Below are positions 1-12,803 of a stretch of DNA of 64,000 bases, piece after piece. The first letter of the stretch is position 1, and every line of letters starts with the position of its first letter. The notes under the pieces are model-generated. The model had not been told where the DNA came from and did no database searches. It saw nothing but the letters and a program-made list of their open reading frames with translations. Origin of the DNA: Dendrophyllia cribrosa (Eukaryota > Cnidaria > Anthozoa > Scleractinia > Dendrophylliidae); assembly GCA_024195265.1 (NCBI GenBank), contig JAJLRJ010000007.1, positions 28,704,225 through 28,768,224 of the forward strand, written 5' to 3'. The translations under genes were made by a program, and so were the position numbers.

Positions 1-1546
1 TACATTCGAACCGTTTTATGTTATCTACGGACTTGTATTTGCAATATATTTATACATTTATTGACAACATGGGTCGTTTATAGTACATATCTTACACATT
101 TTTATTGGAAATGTACATTTTTGTACTTCATGTCTTAATTTTTTCCACTTTAAGAGGTTCCCCTGTTGGAAGTCATGCGGGTTATTATTCCTTTTTGCCC
201 ACTAATGCTGCCTGAATTCCCTAATTTTGGAAACTTCACGGATACAGCTGGCGGTTTTTGTGTGAAAAGAATATAAATGTTTGATGAAGTTTACTTTAGA
301 AAGCGTATGATGTCTATCACTTTTAAAAGCTTTAAAATAAAAATAAAAAGATATCAGGGTCGTTAGCTTTTTAACGGCATGATTGTAATCTTTTAAAACC
401 GGCTTAATGCGTTTGGTGGCAAAAGTTGATGTGAGCGTAAAATATTGATTTGTGGATTACAATTTTGTGATCCTCTAGCTTTGGTTATTTTTGGGATTTA
501 CGAATTTACTGACGGCAGCTGATACATGGCATTTTTAGATACTTTCCATTAATTATAAATTGACTCTTCTTTAAAAATATTTTCATGAAAAAGTCAGTTA
601 ACAAATTTCCTTGCATGGAACAAGCTTGTGAGAGACAGTGCTTGTTAAAAATGGTTTTTACCTTAACTGAAACTGATTTTACGTACTTCGTCGTTAATTT
701 TTGACTTGCACTTTTCAGAACCTAAAACATCGTCCTGCTGCCTAAAACTCCCATACAGTATTAAAATTAAATAACTGACTAACCAAAATTCAAATAATAT
801 ATATTTGAATATGCTAAACACTATTTTGCTGTAAATCATTTTTTTTTTGAGCACAAGGAAAACATTTTAAAGAAAGAAATTGACTAACCAGTTACATTGT
901 TACCTTGCAAATTCTGAATTTAGAAGGGCTAAATCAGTACCTCGATAAGGATATGGAGTGAAACACGTTTCAACTGCGCTGTAGACAACTGCTTATAGAC
1001 CCCTTATATCAACCGTAGGGTTTACCACTTTCTCTCCAGCCGTCTCTCTGGCCCTCGCAAAGCTTTCAATGTGGTTTCCCGAGCAAAGTAAAGCGATTTC
1101 TCCTTGATGTGTGAGCATTTATCCAACCATGCAGTTTTTGGGCGTGCGTATTTAATAGATTTGCCTCAACGAATCAACGAATCGGAGATTGATTTGTCAA
1201 ATCACTTATGCAAAGTGACAGAACCATTTAGGTGGGCATCATCGTTAGCAAATTATGTGGATTGAAGATAAAAATTCCTCTGGAGCTGTTATCACGCACG
1301 GAAAACGTCTATGACGTCACAGTATCATGAAAATATAGCTGTAACTGTTTAATTATACGGATTCTGTTTCAAAATTAAGTTCCAGTAGTATAATTTTTTA
1401 ACAACGTTTGGACAAAATTGGAAATGTGCTATCAAGACAAAGAGATCTTGGTTTTTTATGTGAAACGCTGCGCAGTGAAATGGTTCAATGTAAATTTGAA
1501 ATATTTCAATCTGAAGAAACCTGAAGTTTGTTGTAAATTTAGCTAA
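1..1546. other. Intergenic or intronic DNA, no gene seen
   Basis: AT-rich sequence with stops in all frames. I see no long reading frame, tandem repeat or palindrome. It could be upstream or intronic sequence of the candidate exon that follows. Confidence 0.5.
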
Positions 1547-1862
1547 ATGAACACGGATGGATCAGTCAATGAGTCAATTCCAGCAGTGCCCATCCCACTC
1601 CCCCCCCCCCCCCCCCCCGGGGCATTTACACATGCTGCTATCCCGGGGGTGGGGATGAGTAAATCTGGCTTGACCCGGGGGGCGGGTATTAGCACACCCG
1701 TCATTTACCCCTGGGAATTTGACAGCCACGTGGCTTCGGCCTCGCAGTTTGACAACTCTTCAAACATGACATCCTTCAAGGACTTTATTGGCAAGAACGA
1801 GGAGTTTGTTGGAGAATGGCTGGTCCAGCAAGGGCTAGAAAAGCTTTTAGACATTTTTAAAG
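1547..1862 (+). CDS. Candidate exon of unknown gene, possibly N-terminus of a GAF-type phosphodiesterase
   Basis: An open frame from ATG 1547 ends at a strong splice donor (AAAG|GTACGT, donor 1863-1868), leaving phase 1. The first ~65 codons run through GC-rich repeat DNA, including a 19-C run read as a proline stretch, so the real exon may instead begin at 1748 after a CTCGCAG acceptor in the same frame. Codons after that acceptor look more like protein: a helical stretch containing KDFIGKNEEFVGEWLVQQG. Its spacing of hydrophobic and aromatic residues resembles the short N-terminal helix region of PDE5/PDE11-type cyclic nucleotide phosphodiesterases. That likeness is from memory of the family and is weak. 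The exon at 5,756-5,801 joins in frame. No catalytic or GAF-domain exon was found in the window, so the rest of the gene, if real, lies elsewhere or is not recognisable here. Confidence 0.35.
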
Positions 1863-2436
1863 GTACGTTTGACCGTTTTGTTTCTTTTTAATATATCGTA
1901 AATGTTTTCATTTCAAAGGCAAAAGAATTTAAGAAGATGCATACGTCTGTAGCCGCTTCTTGAATTGATAGCCGTTCGAACTACAGTGGAACTTCGATTA
2001 CTTGAACCCTCGGTTTCTCGAACTTCCGGATAACTCGAACCAAAGCCGTTTTCCTTGAATTTGCTTCACTCAGATACTTCACTTCGCTCAAGGACGCTTG
2101 ATATGCAAATACTATAGTTTTATAAACAACATTAAAACTTGTACTGCATGATTTAATAAATGAAAACGGATGAATATATTTAATAAACCTCATTTTTTCC
2201 CAACTTACAGTACTCTAGTCTGTTGACTGGCTCTACTGAGCTACAAGACAAATATTATTTAAACTGTATGAACCCGGGAGTGGGGCATTTACCGTTCTTT
2301 TTTGGTCCGACCGCGGGGAATTTGAACAGCTTACTTGTCCCCACCGTGGGGAATTTTCCATTTAAAAAAAAACGCAAATGGCCGGGGGTTGGCCCGGGGG
2401 GGGGGGGGGGGGGGGGGGCACTGCTGGAATTGACTC
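1571..2436. repeat. Pair of inverted GC-rich repeats with long C/G runs
   Basis: A 21-bp arm beginning GAGTCAATTCCAG at 1571-1591 recurs inverted at 2416-2436. Each arm is followed inward by a homopolymer (19 C at 1600-1618; 23 G at 2396-2418) and by related CCCCGGGG/GGGGAATTTGAC/GGCATTTAC blocks (1619-1735 and 2263-2395). This looks like two copies of one repeat family in opposite orientation, or the ends of one element. The candidate exon 1748-1862 lies between the arms. Confidence 0.6.
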
Positions 2437-4261
2437 ATCCATAAACCAGAAGAACAATATTTGATATATTTTAACTGAGTTACGATTTAAAACAATTTGC
2501 ATCTAAAAACGTAAACGTTTTCAAATTTAAAGTACATATTCTATGGCGTATTTCATCATAGAGTTTTGGGCTGGGGGAGGGGGGTGGATAAAAGGGGTTC
2601 CCACCCCTTCCTTGATAGGTAAAGCGTTATGAAGGCTCGCTTGGTACTTTTATTTATAACTCATGGCAGTATTTATTCAGCTTATAAAACGACAATTGAA
2701 AAGTTCTGAAGAGAATTGCTACGTATATTATTAGATATTTGACCTTGCCGCTTGCTGTAGTGTTGAGTTCCAGTCAGCATAATGTCACAAACACGCTTGC
2801 CTTTTTTAAGTCGCCGTAAACATCGTTAGATCATACAAGGTGTATCTATATTCGTGCGTTGTTCAGTTCGCATTGGGTGGCACAGCTTTTCTTATTTGTT
2901 TATTTTCTACCTTTTATGTTTCTGTAAACAGAGGAAACAACTGATGTGATTTTAATGAAACTCGCTTGTCGGCATCTGCATGTTTACTGTCTTTCAGTTG
3001 ATAAAAGTTTATCCGTCTACATCTAACGTTAAGTTATCGCATTTATAATAGAGGAAATGTTTTTTTCCTGAGGACGTAGGCCTCGGTGACATGGATGCCT
3101 CTAGACGAGTCGCACATGTGAGGGTTATTGTTAGGTAACGAGGGGATATATGATCACACATTTTTCCACAAGGTGCTTAAAAATAACCGCCTTGTTTTCC
3201 CTATTGGCGAGGTTGACACACAGATTGCTGGTCTTTTTCAAATTTTTATATGCCAGAAGAAAACGAATACAGTGTGGAAAAAAGTAATACCGGCAACTAA
3301 ATGTTACCCTGGTTTCTTCTTCAAAAACGAAGTTATCCACGAAGTGGCAATAACGAGACTTTGCTTGTCGTTGTCACCGCTTCGCGCTTCAGATAATTTT
3401 GTTTGAGGAGAAAGAAAATCAAAAGGGCTCTAAGAGCCATCTCGTGAATACGAAACAACGTAAGGTTAATTTTAGTTTTTCTTGATGTTTTGTAATTAAG
3501 TTTCAAGCTTTTGATAATCTTTTACTGAACTTCGAAAAATAATCCATTTTTCAGCCAGCAAGGCAGTATACAAAAACCCTTGTAATCCGCAGTTACACTT
3601 ATAAGCGGGGGCGAGGAGGGGAAAGGGTTATTTTACGGTATGTAATTCGCTAGCAGACACACGCGAGAATCCAATTCCAATTGCAGTTCAACAAATAAGC
3701 ATATTCGGTTTACAAATAAGAAAACATCTTAGTGTGACATGAAAACGATACATTTGGATGACGTAATACACTGAGGAATCATGCATTGCCTGAAACGAGA
3801 CAACAAAACTGAATGACGTAATACACTGGGGAATTACAAAAAAAAAGTTTCCATCCGAGTGATCACGATGTGCATAATTGTATACTATAACTCGTTTAAC
3901 GCTTCGCGTTTTCACAAGATAAAAAGGAAACTTTTTAGACCTGGGTAACCAGATAAATGTTTGTATAAATTATTTAATGAAATAGCTGAAAAATGTGCTC
4001 TTTTCAAGGACTTGGATACTAAGAGAGTTATTGATACGATATATTATTTCAGAAAAAAAATGTAATGTAATCTAAACCTTTATTTAAACACGGTAAGTAG
4101 TTAAAGCTGTACAGCTTGTGGGGTCGTGTGTAACTAAACTAGTTAAATAAAACGAAAAGATAAATATGACCAAATATGTAAATATGTGTTAAAATTTATA
4201 CCTAGCAATAAAATATTAAAAATTTTTGCTTAAAAGAAGCCATGTGTAGATATGGAAGTAC
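2437..4261. other. No gene seen
   Basis: Mostly AT-rich. A frame at 3,128-3,406 is open on both strands and begins at a non-ATG codon; I see no domain in it. The 16-mer ATGACGTAATACACTG occurs twice, at 3758-3773 and 3813-3828. Confidence 0.45.
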
Positions 4262-5547
4262 CTCAATACATTGTTGTTGTTGTTATATCATGTAGTTGTT
4301 GTTCTTTTGTTGTTGTTGTTCTTATATCTCGCAGTTGTTGTTATATCGTGGTAAAAGTTGTTGTTGTTGTTGTATCTTGAGTTGTTGTTATATCGTAGTA
4401 GTAGTTGTTGTTGTTATATCTCGTAGTAGTTGTTGTTGTTGTTGTTATATCTCGTAGTAGTTGTTGTTGTTGTTATATCTCGTAGTAGTTGTTGTTGTTG
4501 TTATATCTCGTAGTAGTTGTTGTTGTTATATCTCGTAGTAGTTGTTGTTGTTGTTATATCTCGTAGTAGTTGTTGTTGTTGTTATATCTCGTAGTAGTTG
4601 TTGTTGTTGTTATATCTCGTAGTAGTTGTTGTTGTTATATCTCGTAGTAGTTGTTGTTGTTGTTATATCTCGTAGTAGTTGTTGTTGTTGTTATATCTCG
4701 TAGTAGTTGTTGTTGTTATATCTCGTAGTAGTTGTTGTTGTTGTTATATCTCGTAGTAGTTGTTGTTGTTATATCTCGTAGTAGTAGTTGTTGTTGTTAT
4801 ATCTCGTAGTAGTTGTTGTTGTTGTTATATCTCGTAGTAGTTGTTGTTGTTGTTATATCTCGTAGTAGTTGTTGTTGTTGTTATATCTCGTAGTAGTTGT
4901 TGTTGTTATATCTCGTAGTAGTTGTTGTTGTTGTTATATCTCGTAGTAGTTGTTGTTGTTATATCTCGTAGTAGTTGTTGTTGTTGTTATATCTCGTAGT
5001 AGTTGTTGTTGTTATATCTCGTAGTAGTTGTTGTTGTTGTTATATCTCGTAGTAGTTGTTGTTGTTATATCTCGTAGTAGTTGTTGTTGTTATATCTCGT
5101 AGTAGTTGTTGTTGTTATATCTCGTAGTAGTTGTTGTTGTTATATCTCGTAGTAGTTGTTATATCTCGTAGTAGTTGTTGTTGTTATATCTCGTAGTAGT
5201 TGTTGTTATATCTCGTAGTAGTTGTTGTTGTTATATCTCGTAGTAGTTGTTGTTGTTGTTATATCTCGTAGTAGTTATTGTTGTTGTTATATCTCGTAGT
5301 AGTTGTTGTTGTTGTTATATCTCGTAGTAGTTGTTGTTGTTATATCTCGTAGTAGTTGTTGTTGTTGTTATATCTCGTAGTAGTTGTTGTTGTTGTTATA
5401 TCTCGTAGTAGTTGTTGTTGTTGTTATATCTCGTAGTAGTTGTTGTTGTTGTTATATCTCGTAGTAGTTGTTGTTGTTGTTATATCTCGTAGTAGTTGTT
5501 GTTGTTGTTATATCTCGTAGTAGTTGTTGTTGTTATATCTCGTAGTC
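4262..5547. repeat. Large GTT-rich minisatellite, units of 25 or 28 bp
   Basis: The core unit is (GTT)4 or (GTT)5 followed by ATATCTCGTAGTA, giving 25 or 28 bp, repeated roughly 45-50 times. A few units carry 2, 3 or 6 GTTs, and one near 4,780 has an extra GTA. The left edge (4,262-4,400) is degenerate, with variants such as ATATCATGTA and ATATCTTGA. The interior is nearly perfect and the right edge stops abruptly in GTAGTCGGC. This is the pattern expected when an array is homogenised internally and decays at one flank. It lies in the would-be intron between the two candidate exons. Confidence 0.95.
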
Positions 5548-5755
5548 GGCTGTTCTTGGATAGATATCGATACACCACAATATTTTTTCCTTAATTTAAT
5601 GTTTTACTTTGACAGAGGTATTGGTAGGAATTCTAAGACTAGAGAAAGCTCAATAATTTGAATCGAATAAGAAGCCTGAGTTGGGAAGGCTTTTTTCGCA
5701 TACACCTATGACATAAGCATAAAAAAGCTTAAAATTATTTTTTTATCTATTGCAG

Positions 5756-5801
5756 GCCTTGACCGAACGACACTGAGAACATACGTGGAAAAAACCAAAA
5801 G
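5756..5801 (+). CDS. Candidate short second exon (46 nt)
   Basis: A good acceptor (pyrimidine-rich stretch ending TATTGCAG, 5748-5755) is followed by an open stretch and a donor AAAG|GTGATT at 5802. The phase-1 end of the exon at 1862 joins to GC here to make a glycine codon, then reads LDRTTLRTYVEKTK and leaves phase 2. Matching phases and two good splice sites support a real exon, but it is short and no third exon was found. Confidence 0.35.
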
Positions 5802-5986
5802 GTGATTTTCAAGACCTCTACTGGTTATCATGATTTAAAAAAGGGTGTTTAAAAATCTTGAAAGCCGTATTCAGTTAAATGAGGCCATAGTTAGTCGAGG
5901 GATTGGTTATGAAACTTTGAAGTCTTTTATGACGATAACAAGGGAGCTACATTTTAAAGTTGAAAGAGCTAAAACCGTGCACATCT

Positions 5987-6335
5987 TTTGTTTTCCGAAT
6001 ACATGCTATGACTGAATAACTTGGGGAAACATTTATATTGGTTCTTGGTCGAACAAAGTTCAAAATCTATTTTGGTTTGTACACGATCAAAAATACAAAA
6101 AAAATACAAATCATTTTGCGCGGTATATGAACGAGGCAAGAATTGTTTTTCTTGAGCCTCTAGTCTCGTCTTCTTTAAACCACTAGTTTGTATTCTGAGA
6201 AGCTGTTAAATTTAGTGACAGCCTCTTAGTCTTTGTTTTCCGAACACATGCTATGACTGAATAACTTGGGGAAACATTTATATTGGTTCTTGGTCGAACA
6301 AAGTTCAAAATCTATTTTGGTTTGTACACGATCAA
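5987..6335. repeat. 104-bp direct repeat flanking a dispersed repeat copy
   Basis: 5987-6090 and 6232-6335 are the same 104 bp with one visible mismatch. Between them (6091-6231) lies an A-rich start and a ~131-bp unit (6098-6230) that occurs again, almost unchanged, at 8085-8217. The unit has small hairpins (GAGGCAAGAA against TTCTTGAGCCTC) and no coding frame. Confidence 0.85.
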
Positions 6336-9072
6336 CACCGAAAAACGTCAGAAACGTTGACAAAAACACCGACAAAGAATTTTCTCAAGTTTCATAACCA
6401 TCGGCTTTATTAACTGTGGCGAGTGCCTGTTAGAGTAAATTCCAACGAGCGATATGGCGTCGAAACAGCTACATGAAAGGACAACGAACGACAAGAAGAT
6501 TCCGTGAAATTACGAACTTGCTGTGTGATAGTGCACGAAACTCCAAACAGCGACACGCGAACCTCGCCGGAAATAACAAGGGGACATGAACACCCGGCCT
6601 CCTTAATCTCTTTATCAAGCTCCTGAGTGGTACTGTTCCTTAGTCTCTAGACAATCTACAAAGTGACATTGAACTTCAAACGCACTTATCTTGTCGGTTT
6701 TAACGCGACTTGTCTAGATTTTCCATAAGTAAGATCTGCAATAGCCTTTAATCGCTTCGTGATCGAAATACGTCAAGACAAGGATTTTTTTATAATGCAT
6801 AGAGTTTATCTTACAGTAACGATAAAAACTTGTGTCTATTGAAAGTCATGCCGGTTAAATGGTGTCACTTTTTAATTAATACCACATTTCGAGGCTCGTG
6901 TCATTAAGTAAATGTAACTCATTGACTGTATCCTATCAGTAAGGACATTCTTTTAAGCAAATTAAAATCGAATTATCCCATGATTTCTCCGCAGAAAATA
7001 GCATAGGACACATTCGTATAAAGAACTGTGGATTAAATAGGGGAATTTATGTTGATATATTAATGAAATCAAGAGAAGATTTGCATCGTAAACGGAATTA
7101 TAGGCTGTAACTTACCTGGCGTCGCTGTGGAACTCTGTGTTTATGATTTGACTGTTAGGAGAGCTGAACAGTTGCAGTAACTTACAGCTGTATATAGTTC
7201 AGTCAGTCTCAAAGTGTTTGGTCAGACCTACAACAGAAAGAATGTCATATTGGAACGAAAAGTAATTCAAATAACTCAAATGATAAATTAATACAAGTTT
7301 TTATAATTTAGTTTGCCCCTGGCGGTATTTCATTTATGATCAGTTGTCAGTATCAAACAGATCTACGCACTGCTGGAGTTGAAGAGTTTCTCAGTATTTA
7401 ATATAAGTGTAAAATGTAATAGTTTAACCCAGCTAAAGTACTGAAACGTTTGTAACTGTATGTACAAGTAATTCAGTCTGACTGCAATACATGTATGCGA
7501 TTTAACCAATGTTTTCGTATCACAGAAGAATCGACAGACGATAAAATTGCCAGCATAACCGGCCTACAATAGTTAACCAACTGCATCAAATTTAAAGGTC
7601 AATCATGCTGCTATGGAGGTTACACGTTTTAAAAAGAAATGGAATGCTTGGTAAATTTACACAGATGACTTTATAATCATTCAGTTTTATGATATACCTT
7701 ACTTGTATTTAATGGGAAGCGGCCTCCAGCAATTATAGTTAACCGCGTTGGTTCTACTCCCGGTTCCACTACCTAATCGCAGCACAAAGTGCGCCCGGCT
7801 GTACGTGAGCTTTTAACATCTTAATTGAAGTGTCCTTTATTTTTGTTTCTTTGAGTCTACAGATTACGATCAAAAAGTGATCGAAATTTTATCTTTTCCG
7901 TTCGAGATAACAGTAAATCAACGTCGCCTTCTTTGTTCAGCACTTTTAGCGCGGGTTTCTATCATCCCTTGTTTAACTGAAGTTTCCATTAAAAATAGAA
8001 TTAAAGAACCTTTTAGAATTTCAGTTCTACGGATTCTTGACATATTTTGTTCTTTGACTTTCTGTGGTCTTTATAGTGGATAAAGAAAAAATACAAATCA
8101 TTTTGCGCGGTATATGAACGAGGCAAGAATTGTTTTTCTTGAGCCTCTAGGCTCGTCTTCTTTAAACCACTAGTTTGTATTCTGAGAAGCTGTTAAATTT
8201 AGTGACAGCCTCTTAGTGGAGTTTTCCGAGCGCGGGATTTAAAAGTCGAGATTTCGAGTCTGGCAGTCCTGGCCATCGGAAAAAAAAACTGATATAGTAG
8301 CCTGAGAAAACAGACCAGGTTTCGCGACACCGACACTGGCTCCCTTCGAAACGACGTTTGAGAAACACAGCTTACTTAGATTAGCAAACTTGGATATTTG
8401 AGCATTATATTTCGGTTGAAAAATATATTTATTTCATTGCGACTGCCTCTGCTGCCGATAAAACGCTTGATAATTTGCTACTTTGCCTGAATTGTCTTCC
8501 TGTTTTAAAATTAGACAGCGCAGAAGGCTGTTTTTCAGTTCCAAATAACGCTCAGGTTTTAATTATGCAATCAAGCTTTTCTACTTGTGGGATGAATAGA
8601 TGGCAGCTGTCAAAACAAAGTGAGGTAAAATGTTTGCAGCTTGACAGTACCTTCACACACCTTTATCCAGATCTTCGTGATACATTTACATGTCTGAAGA
8701 ATATGATGAGAACGTAATTTGGATCCCAAGCTATCTCTTTAAATCTATGCAACTCATTCCAAGTCACTTTGAACTACATAAATTCACAACAGACAAGTAG
8801 ATGATTTGAATATTTCATTTTAGATATCATATCCTGTTAGAGTTGTTTGCGTTCCAAATGGACTTCTGTTGTTTTCCCAACACACCCTATTAACAATGCG
8901 CGTTATTTGCGATGGCTGTTTTTATCGAATGTTTAGAAAAACAACTGGTAATTGGCTGTCTTTCGTGTTTTCCTTGCCTGGGAAGACAATTTTCTTTAAT
9001 TGTTTATAAACACCACAATAGTTGGCAAGGTGTCGAGTATAGTTGAAACATAGTTTTCTTTAGAGCAGTATT
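6336..9072. other. No gene seen apart from the dispersed repeat
   Basis: Short frames at 7,877-8,083 and 8,475-8,717 begin at non-ATG codons and show no recognisable domain. Otherwise AT-rich non-coding DNA. Confidence 0.4.
8085..8217. repeat. Second copy of the ~131-bp dispersed repeat
   Basis: Matches 6098-6230 with about one substitution (CTCTAGTCTC against CTCTAGGCTC). It is preceded by an A-run and followed by unrelated sequence. It could be a short retroposed or non-coding unit. I do not see pol III A/B boxes. Confidence 0.8.
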
Positions 9073-9222
9073 CAATAACCCATTTCGAGTTGCTCTTAGC
9101 CTTCTTTTCAAACCGAAGTCAATTGCAAAACCATTCATATGGATATATGTTTTATTTGCATGGTTTTGCACTTGGCCTCGGTTTGAAAAGGAGGCTAAGA
9201 GCAACTCGGAAATGGGCTATTG
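9073..9222. mobile_element. 150-bp foldback (MITE-like)
   Basis: The left arm begins CAATAACCCATTTCGAGTTG and the right arm ends CAACTCGGAAATGGGCTATTG. The arms pair over about 65 bp each with scattered mismatches, around a short AT loop. I found no clear target duplication. Confidence 0.8.
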
Positions 9223-12200
9223 AGTGTTGTAAAACCAAAACCAAAGTAATTATTCTAGCCAATGACAACCGATGCAGACAATCCATTGAACCAATCAGCC
9301 TATTGTTTCTATTTATTATTTTTCCCGAAAATTGAAAGGGGAAGACCATATCAATAAATGAAAACATTTAAATGTCTTGGATTAACATTTTTTATTGAAC
9401 TTTTCATTCAACCCGCGTGTGATCTGTTCGTTTTCAAAAAATAAAAACTTGGGCCATCTTTCGTTCCTTCTCCACATTTGAAAGCCTGGTGTTAACAGGC
9501 TTTTTCTGTCGGACTAGTTCCAGTCGCTTTAAAAATAAATTATATTAAAATTCTCAGTTTAACATTAAGTTAACTATCGAAATTAAAATCAACATTGCAG
9601 CCTTGAGATGGTGTGTTGGGCGAAGCAGTCGGGACCGTAGATTTATTGACGATGGAACAAATTGGAAATTTAGTGAGTGTAACGACATAATCTCAGTGTT
9701 TTGGTGTCAGGGTTCAAGATCCATATTCGCATCAATATCCGAATCAGATTGGCTTGAAAGGGCAAAGGTTTCTAAAGACCATTTCAATATGCGGCATGCC
9801 ACCATGAAGATGTTTGAATATTTGTACAAACTAAGTACATCTGTTTAAACGAAGCCTTCCTAGCGTTTCCGGCTAACTTTCTAGGGTTACAGAATATATC
9901 ACTAAAATATATATTATAAACTTTACCAATTTTGCTACAAGCTTTGTGTATAGAAAACGTGTCAAAACAAAGAAACGGTTTTGATTTCTACCTGACGGTT
10001 ACTGCAAAACGATCGCTTGGATACGACTATTAGAATAGAGTAAATAAATAAAATACAAAAAAAAATACGAAACCTGAACAGCTCGTTGTATTCTTAAATC
10101 ACATCGTTTGAAACATTAGTATATAGCCTTTAACTTGCAGAATTAAACATGGTCCTAACCGTTTAGTCAATCTACTATTCTGTGGTGAGATGTGAAATGT
10201 TTTTTATGAGTTAGACTAAGTGCTGAGAAGGAACTCCTGCGGAGTTGTTCCTTCTCCCGACTTGGGTTTAATTTGCCTCCATGCAGTAAACAGGTCACTT
10301 GATGTGATAATACCACTACATTTTTCATTTATTGTTAAAATAGAAACGATATCATATACCTTAGCTTCTATGCTTCACTTTGCCTCTTCTTCTTCTTCCT
10401 TGGGAGTGTAGTCTTTCCTAGTGAGAAGCAGACAAAACGTCAACTGCAAATGTGTTAACATATTGTCGTAAATTTTTTTTCAAACGGCTTTAGCTTAGCT
10501 AGGCGAACATAATGCAGTGTGTTGCGGTGATGACGAGAGGTTTGATTTGATGTTAAGTTTAGATGTGATTCATTAGGAACTGATTTTTGAGTCTAACGCA
10601 TTGTCGCAGAAAACTACCAAATTTTAGAGAAGCCATTACAGATTTGTATCTCCTTCCGCAGTAATGAATGGTTACCTTATTTCTTCAGTTTAAACGGAAT
10701 GAAACAGATACTGTTACGTCCAAAGACTGTCTGCAACGATTGCAGTATTAACGGCCAGTCACTTGACGAGCGCCTACCTTCATAAATAAAATCGTTTTTT
10801 TTTTGTAGGAGTCATGCATGTGTTAAACAATAATTAATCTCTTTATATTTACAGCACACTCAGTCAGACTGCTTTGTTTGTTTGATTTTTTGGACGAAAG
10901 GCGGGGAATTTGATACCATGAACCAATCCCTACAAATAGCTTACGGTTGGGAACTTGTTTAGTTATCGTTCAAATAAACAAAGGATTCGACTCGACCAAT
11001 TGGAGGAGAGCCGAGCGTTGTTTTTAATTTATTTTTTGCTCACCCTAATTTCCTTCCTTTTTAAAAATGACAGACAGGTGCACTTTTATAAGGACCTTCT
11101 CAACAAAAAGTATTTTTTTGGTTGTAAAACTCCATGACAAAAAGAGCTGCGGACTAATATATTATTAAGTGTCGTTTTAGCGCCTTGAACTGATTGCGAA
11201 ATTGACCAAGTTTCCGTGTACCATTGTAAAGCTTGGCTGTACCAGCGTTTCAAATCGTATTTCGGTGCTTCAAGAATCGTTTAAAATATTTATTTGCATT
11301 TGCGTTGTTTTCAAATGAATAATAGTTTTTCTTTCTATTATTTCACAAACGAATCGTAGACAGAACTGCCGATATTATAAACACCATATCAGATATATTC
11401 TGGGTTAGAGTTATTCAATGATTCTTTACTGAGCTATACAAAATGTTGTCGATTCTCTTCAAAGACCTAGTAAGTCTTAATTTTGAGTCGCAAAGACCAA
11501 GACAATTGTTTACTTTAAAGTCTGAAGCCATTCCCTAACAGCTTATACTGAATCCATGCGCGATTTGTTTCTTTTGTACTTTTTTTGTATCAAGCGATTT
11601 ATTCAATATCTTTGTAACTGTAACATCTGTAGTTTTAAAGTCACATTTTTTTAACTAGCCATATAAGCTGAAGGCTTTCTTGACGCTAGTTACCCGACGT
11701 CGCATAATCATGTGTAACTTAAATAAAGCCATTAATTATTTTTCTAAATAAACCACAAAACAATTTCAGTCGTTGAATAATACTCTGTGCAAAGTTTATT
11801 TAATCCTAGCTTCCCTTGGACTGACAAGGATATACAGTGTATCACTCAGGACCAACAAATATTAATTAATTTGTAGAGAACATTTAACCAAATTCTTCAA
11901 AATTGATTGCTTTATATAAGCCCCGGCTTGAATGATTTGGATCTTCCAATTTACAAGTTACCCTTATTTTAATTTCAATTTTGAAGTGAACTTTTTAGAC
12001 ATATCACCTAATAGTATATGTTTAGGCGTTTGTGATTTAATGCAGTGTTCCCTCTTCGAACATGCCAGGTGCAACACACGTTATTTTCATTATGGTGAGA
12101 GTTTCCAAGTCAAACTGCAGTACTGTTTACTGTTTCTTTTTACTTCGTCGGATATTTCCCGGATTTTGATCAAACTAAGAAAAATTCTCAACTTCTAAAG

Positions 12201-12375
12201 CTGAAACTGCCTCTGTCGTAACATGCACGTATCGAAAATAAAAGCGCCGGGCATGTGGCCTCGTTGTCATTATCTTTTATGGCAAATATCAGTGTCCGAC
12301 ACCGTTAAAAGTATCCAGTCTAGTTCTTTAATTTGTGCATAGCCCTATTTCCATTTATTCTTGCCCAAGACCTGT
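9223..12375. other. No gene seen
   Basis: AT-rich. A perfect-looking hairpin at 10226-10257 (GAGAAGGAAC against GTTGTTCCTTCTC) is isolated. Frames at 9,603-9,848 and 11,932-12,198 have no domain signal. Confidence 0.4.
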
Positions 12376-12455
12376 GGTCGTAGTCGTAGTAGTAGTAGCA
12401 GCAGCAGCAGCAGCAGCAGCAGCAGCTGTAGTAGTAGTAGCAGTAGTAGTAGTAA
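12376..12455. repeat. Compound AGT/AGC microsatellite
   Basis: Trinucleotide array: AGT units, about nine AGC units, then mixed AGT and AGC. A serine-rich frame through it is a by-product of the repeat. Confidence 0.95.
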
Positions 12456-12803
12456 ACTTTATTTAAGTGTCATTGAATCGTTTCGGCGTTTAAAAGCGTG
12501 CGCGCGTGAGGTTGAATTTTGTAGACTCAGAATTAACACAGAAAAAGGTCTGCAATTGTGCTCAGATGAAAATGTTTATGTCAAATAGGCGAAATAACCA
12601 AAACAGGTTCGATTTGATGCAATATTAGTATTTTTTTTAACTTTTTCAGTCTAACAACATTTGTCTTAATAGCTCTACACATTCTTACTTACTGTGTTTA
12701 AACTTTTCACTTACTCCAAAGCTTGTCTTTGTTTTCCTCCTCTTATATTTGTCAGTGCGACTAAAATGCAATGTCGAAGAGGCGCATTTCAAGCCGTAGA
12801 ATT

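Noticed and set aside
1982..2215. CAGTGGAACTTCGATTACTTGAACC resembles the end of a pogo/Tigger transposon
   Set aside because: Only one end is visible. I could not find the matching inverted end or a TA duplication, so I did not annotate it.
4262..5547. Regular direct repeats resembling a CRISPR array
   Set aside because: There are no unique spacers. The variable part is only the number of GTT triplets, so this is a minisatellite in an animal genome.
9603..9848. 81-codon frame after an ATTGCAG acceptor-like site
   Set aside because: The frame after the acceptor hits a stop and the ATG frame has no recognisable content or donor.
12361..12588. Serine-rich open frame
   Set aside because: Produced by the AGT/AGC microsatellite; non-ATG start and no domain.
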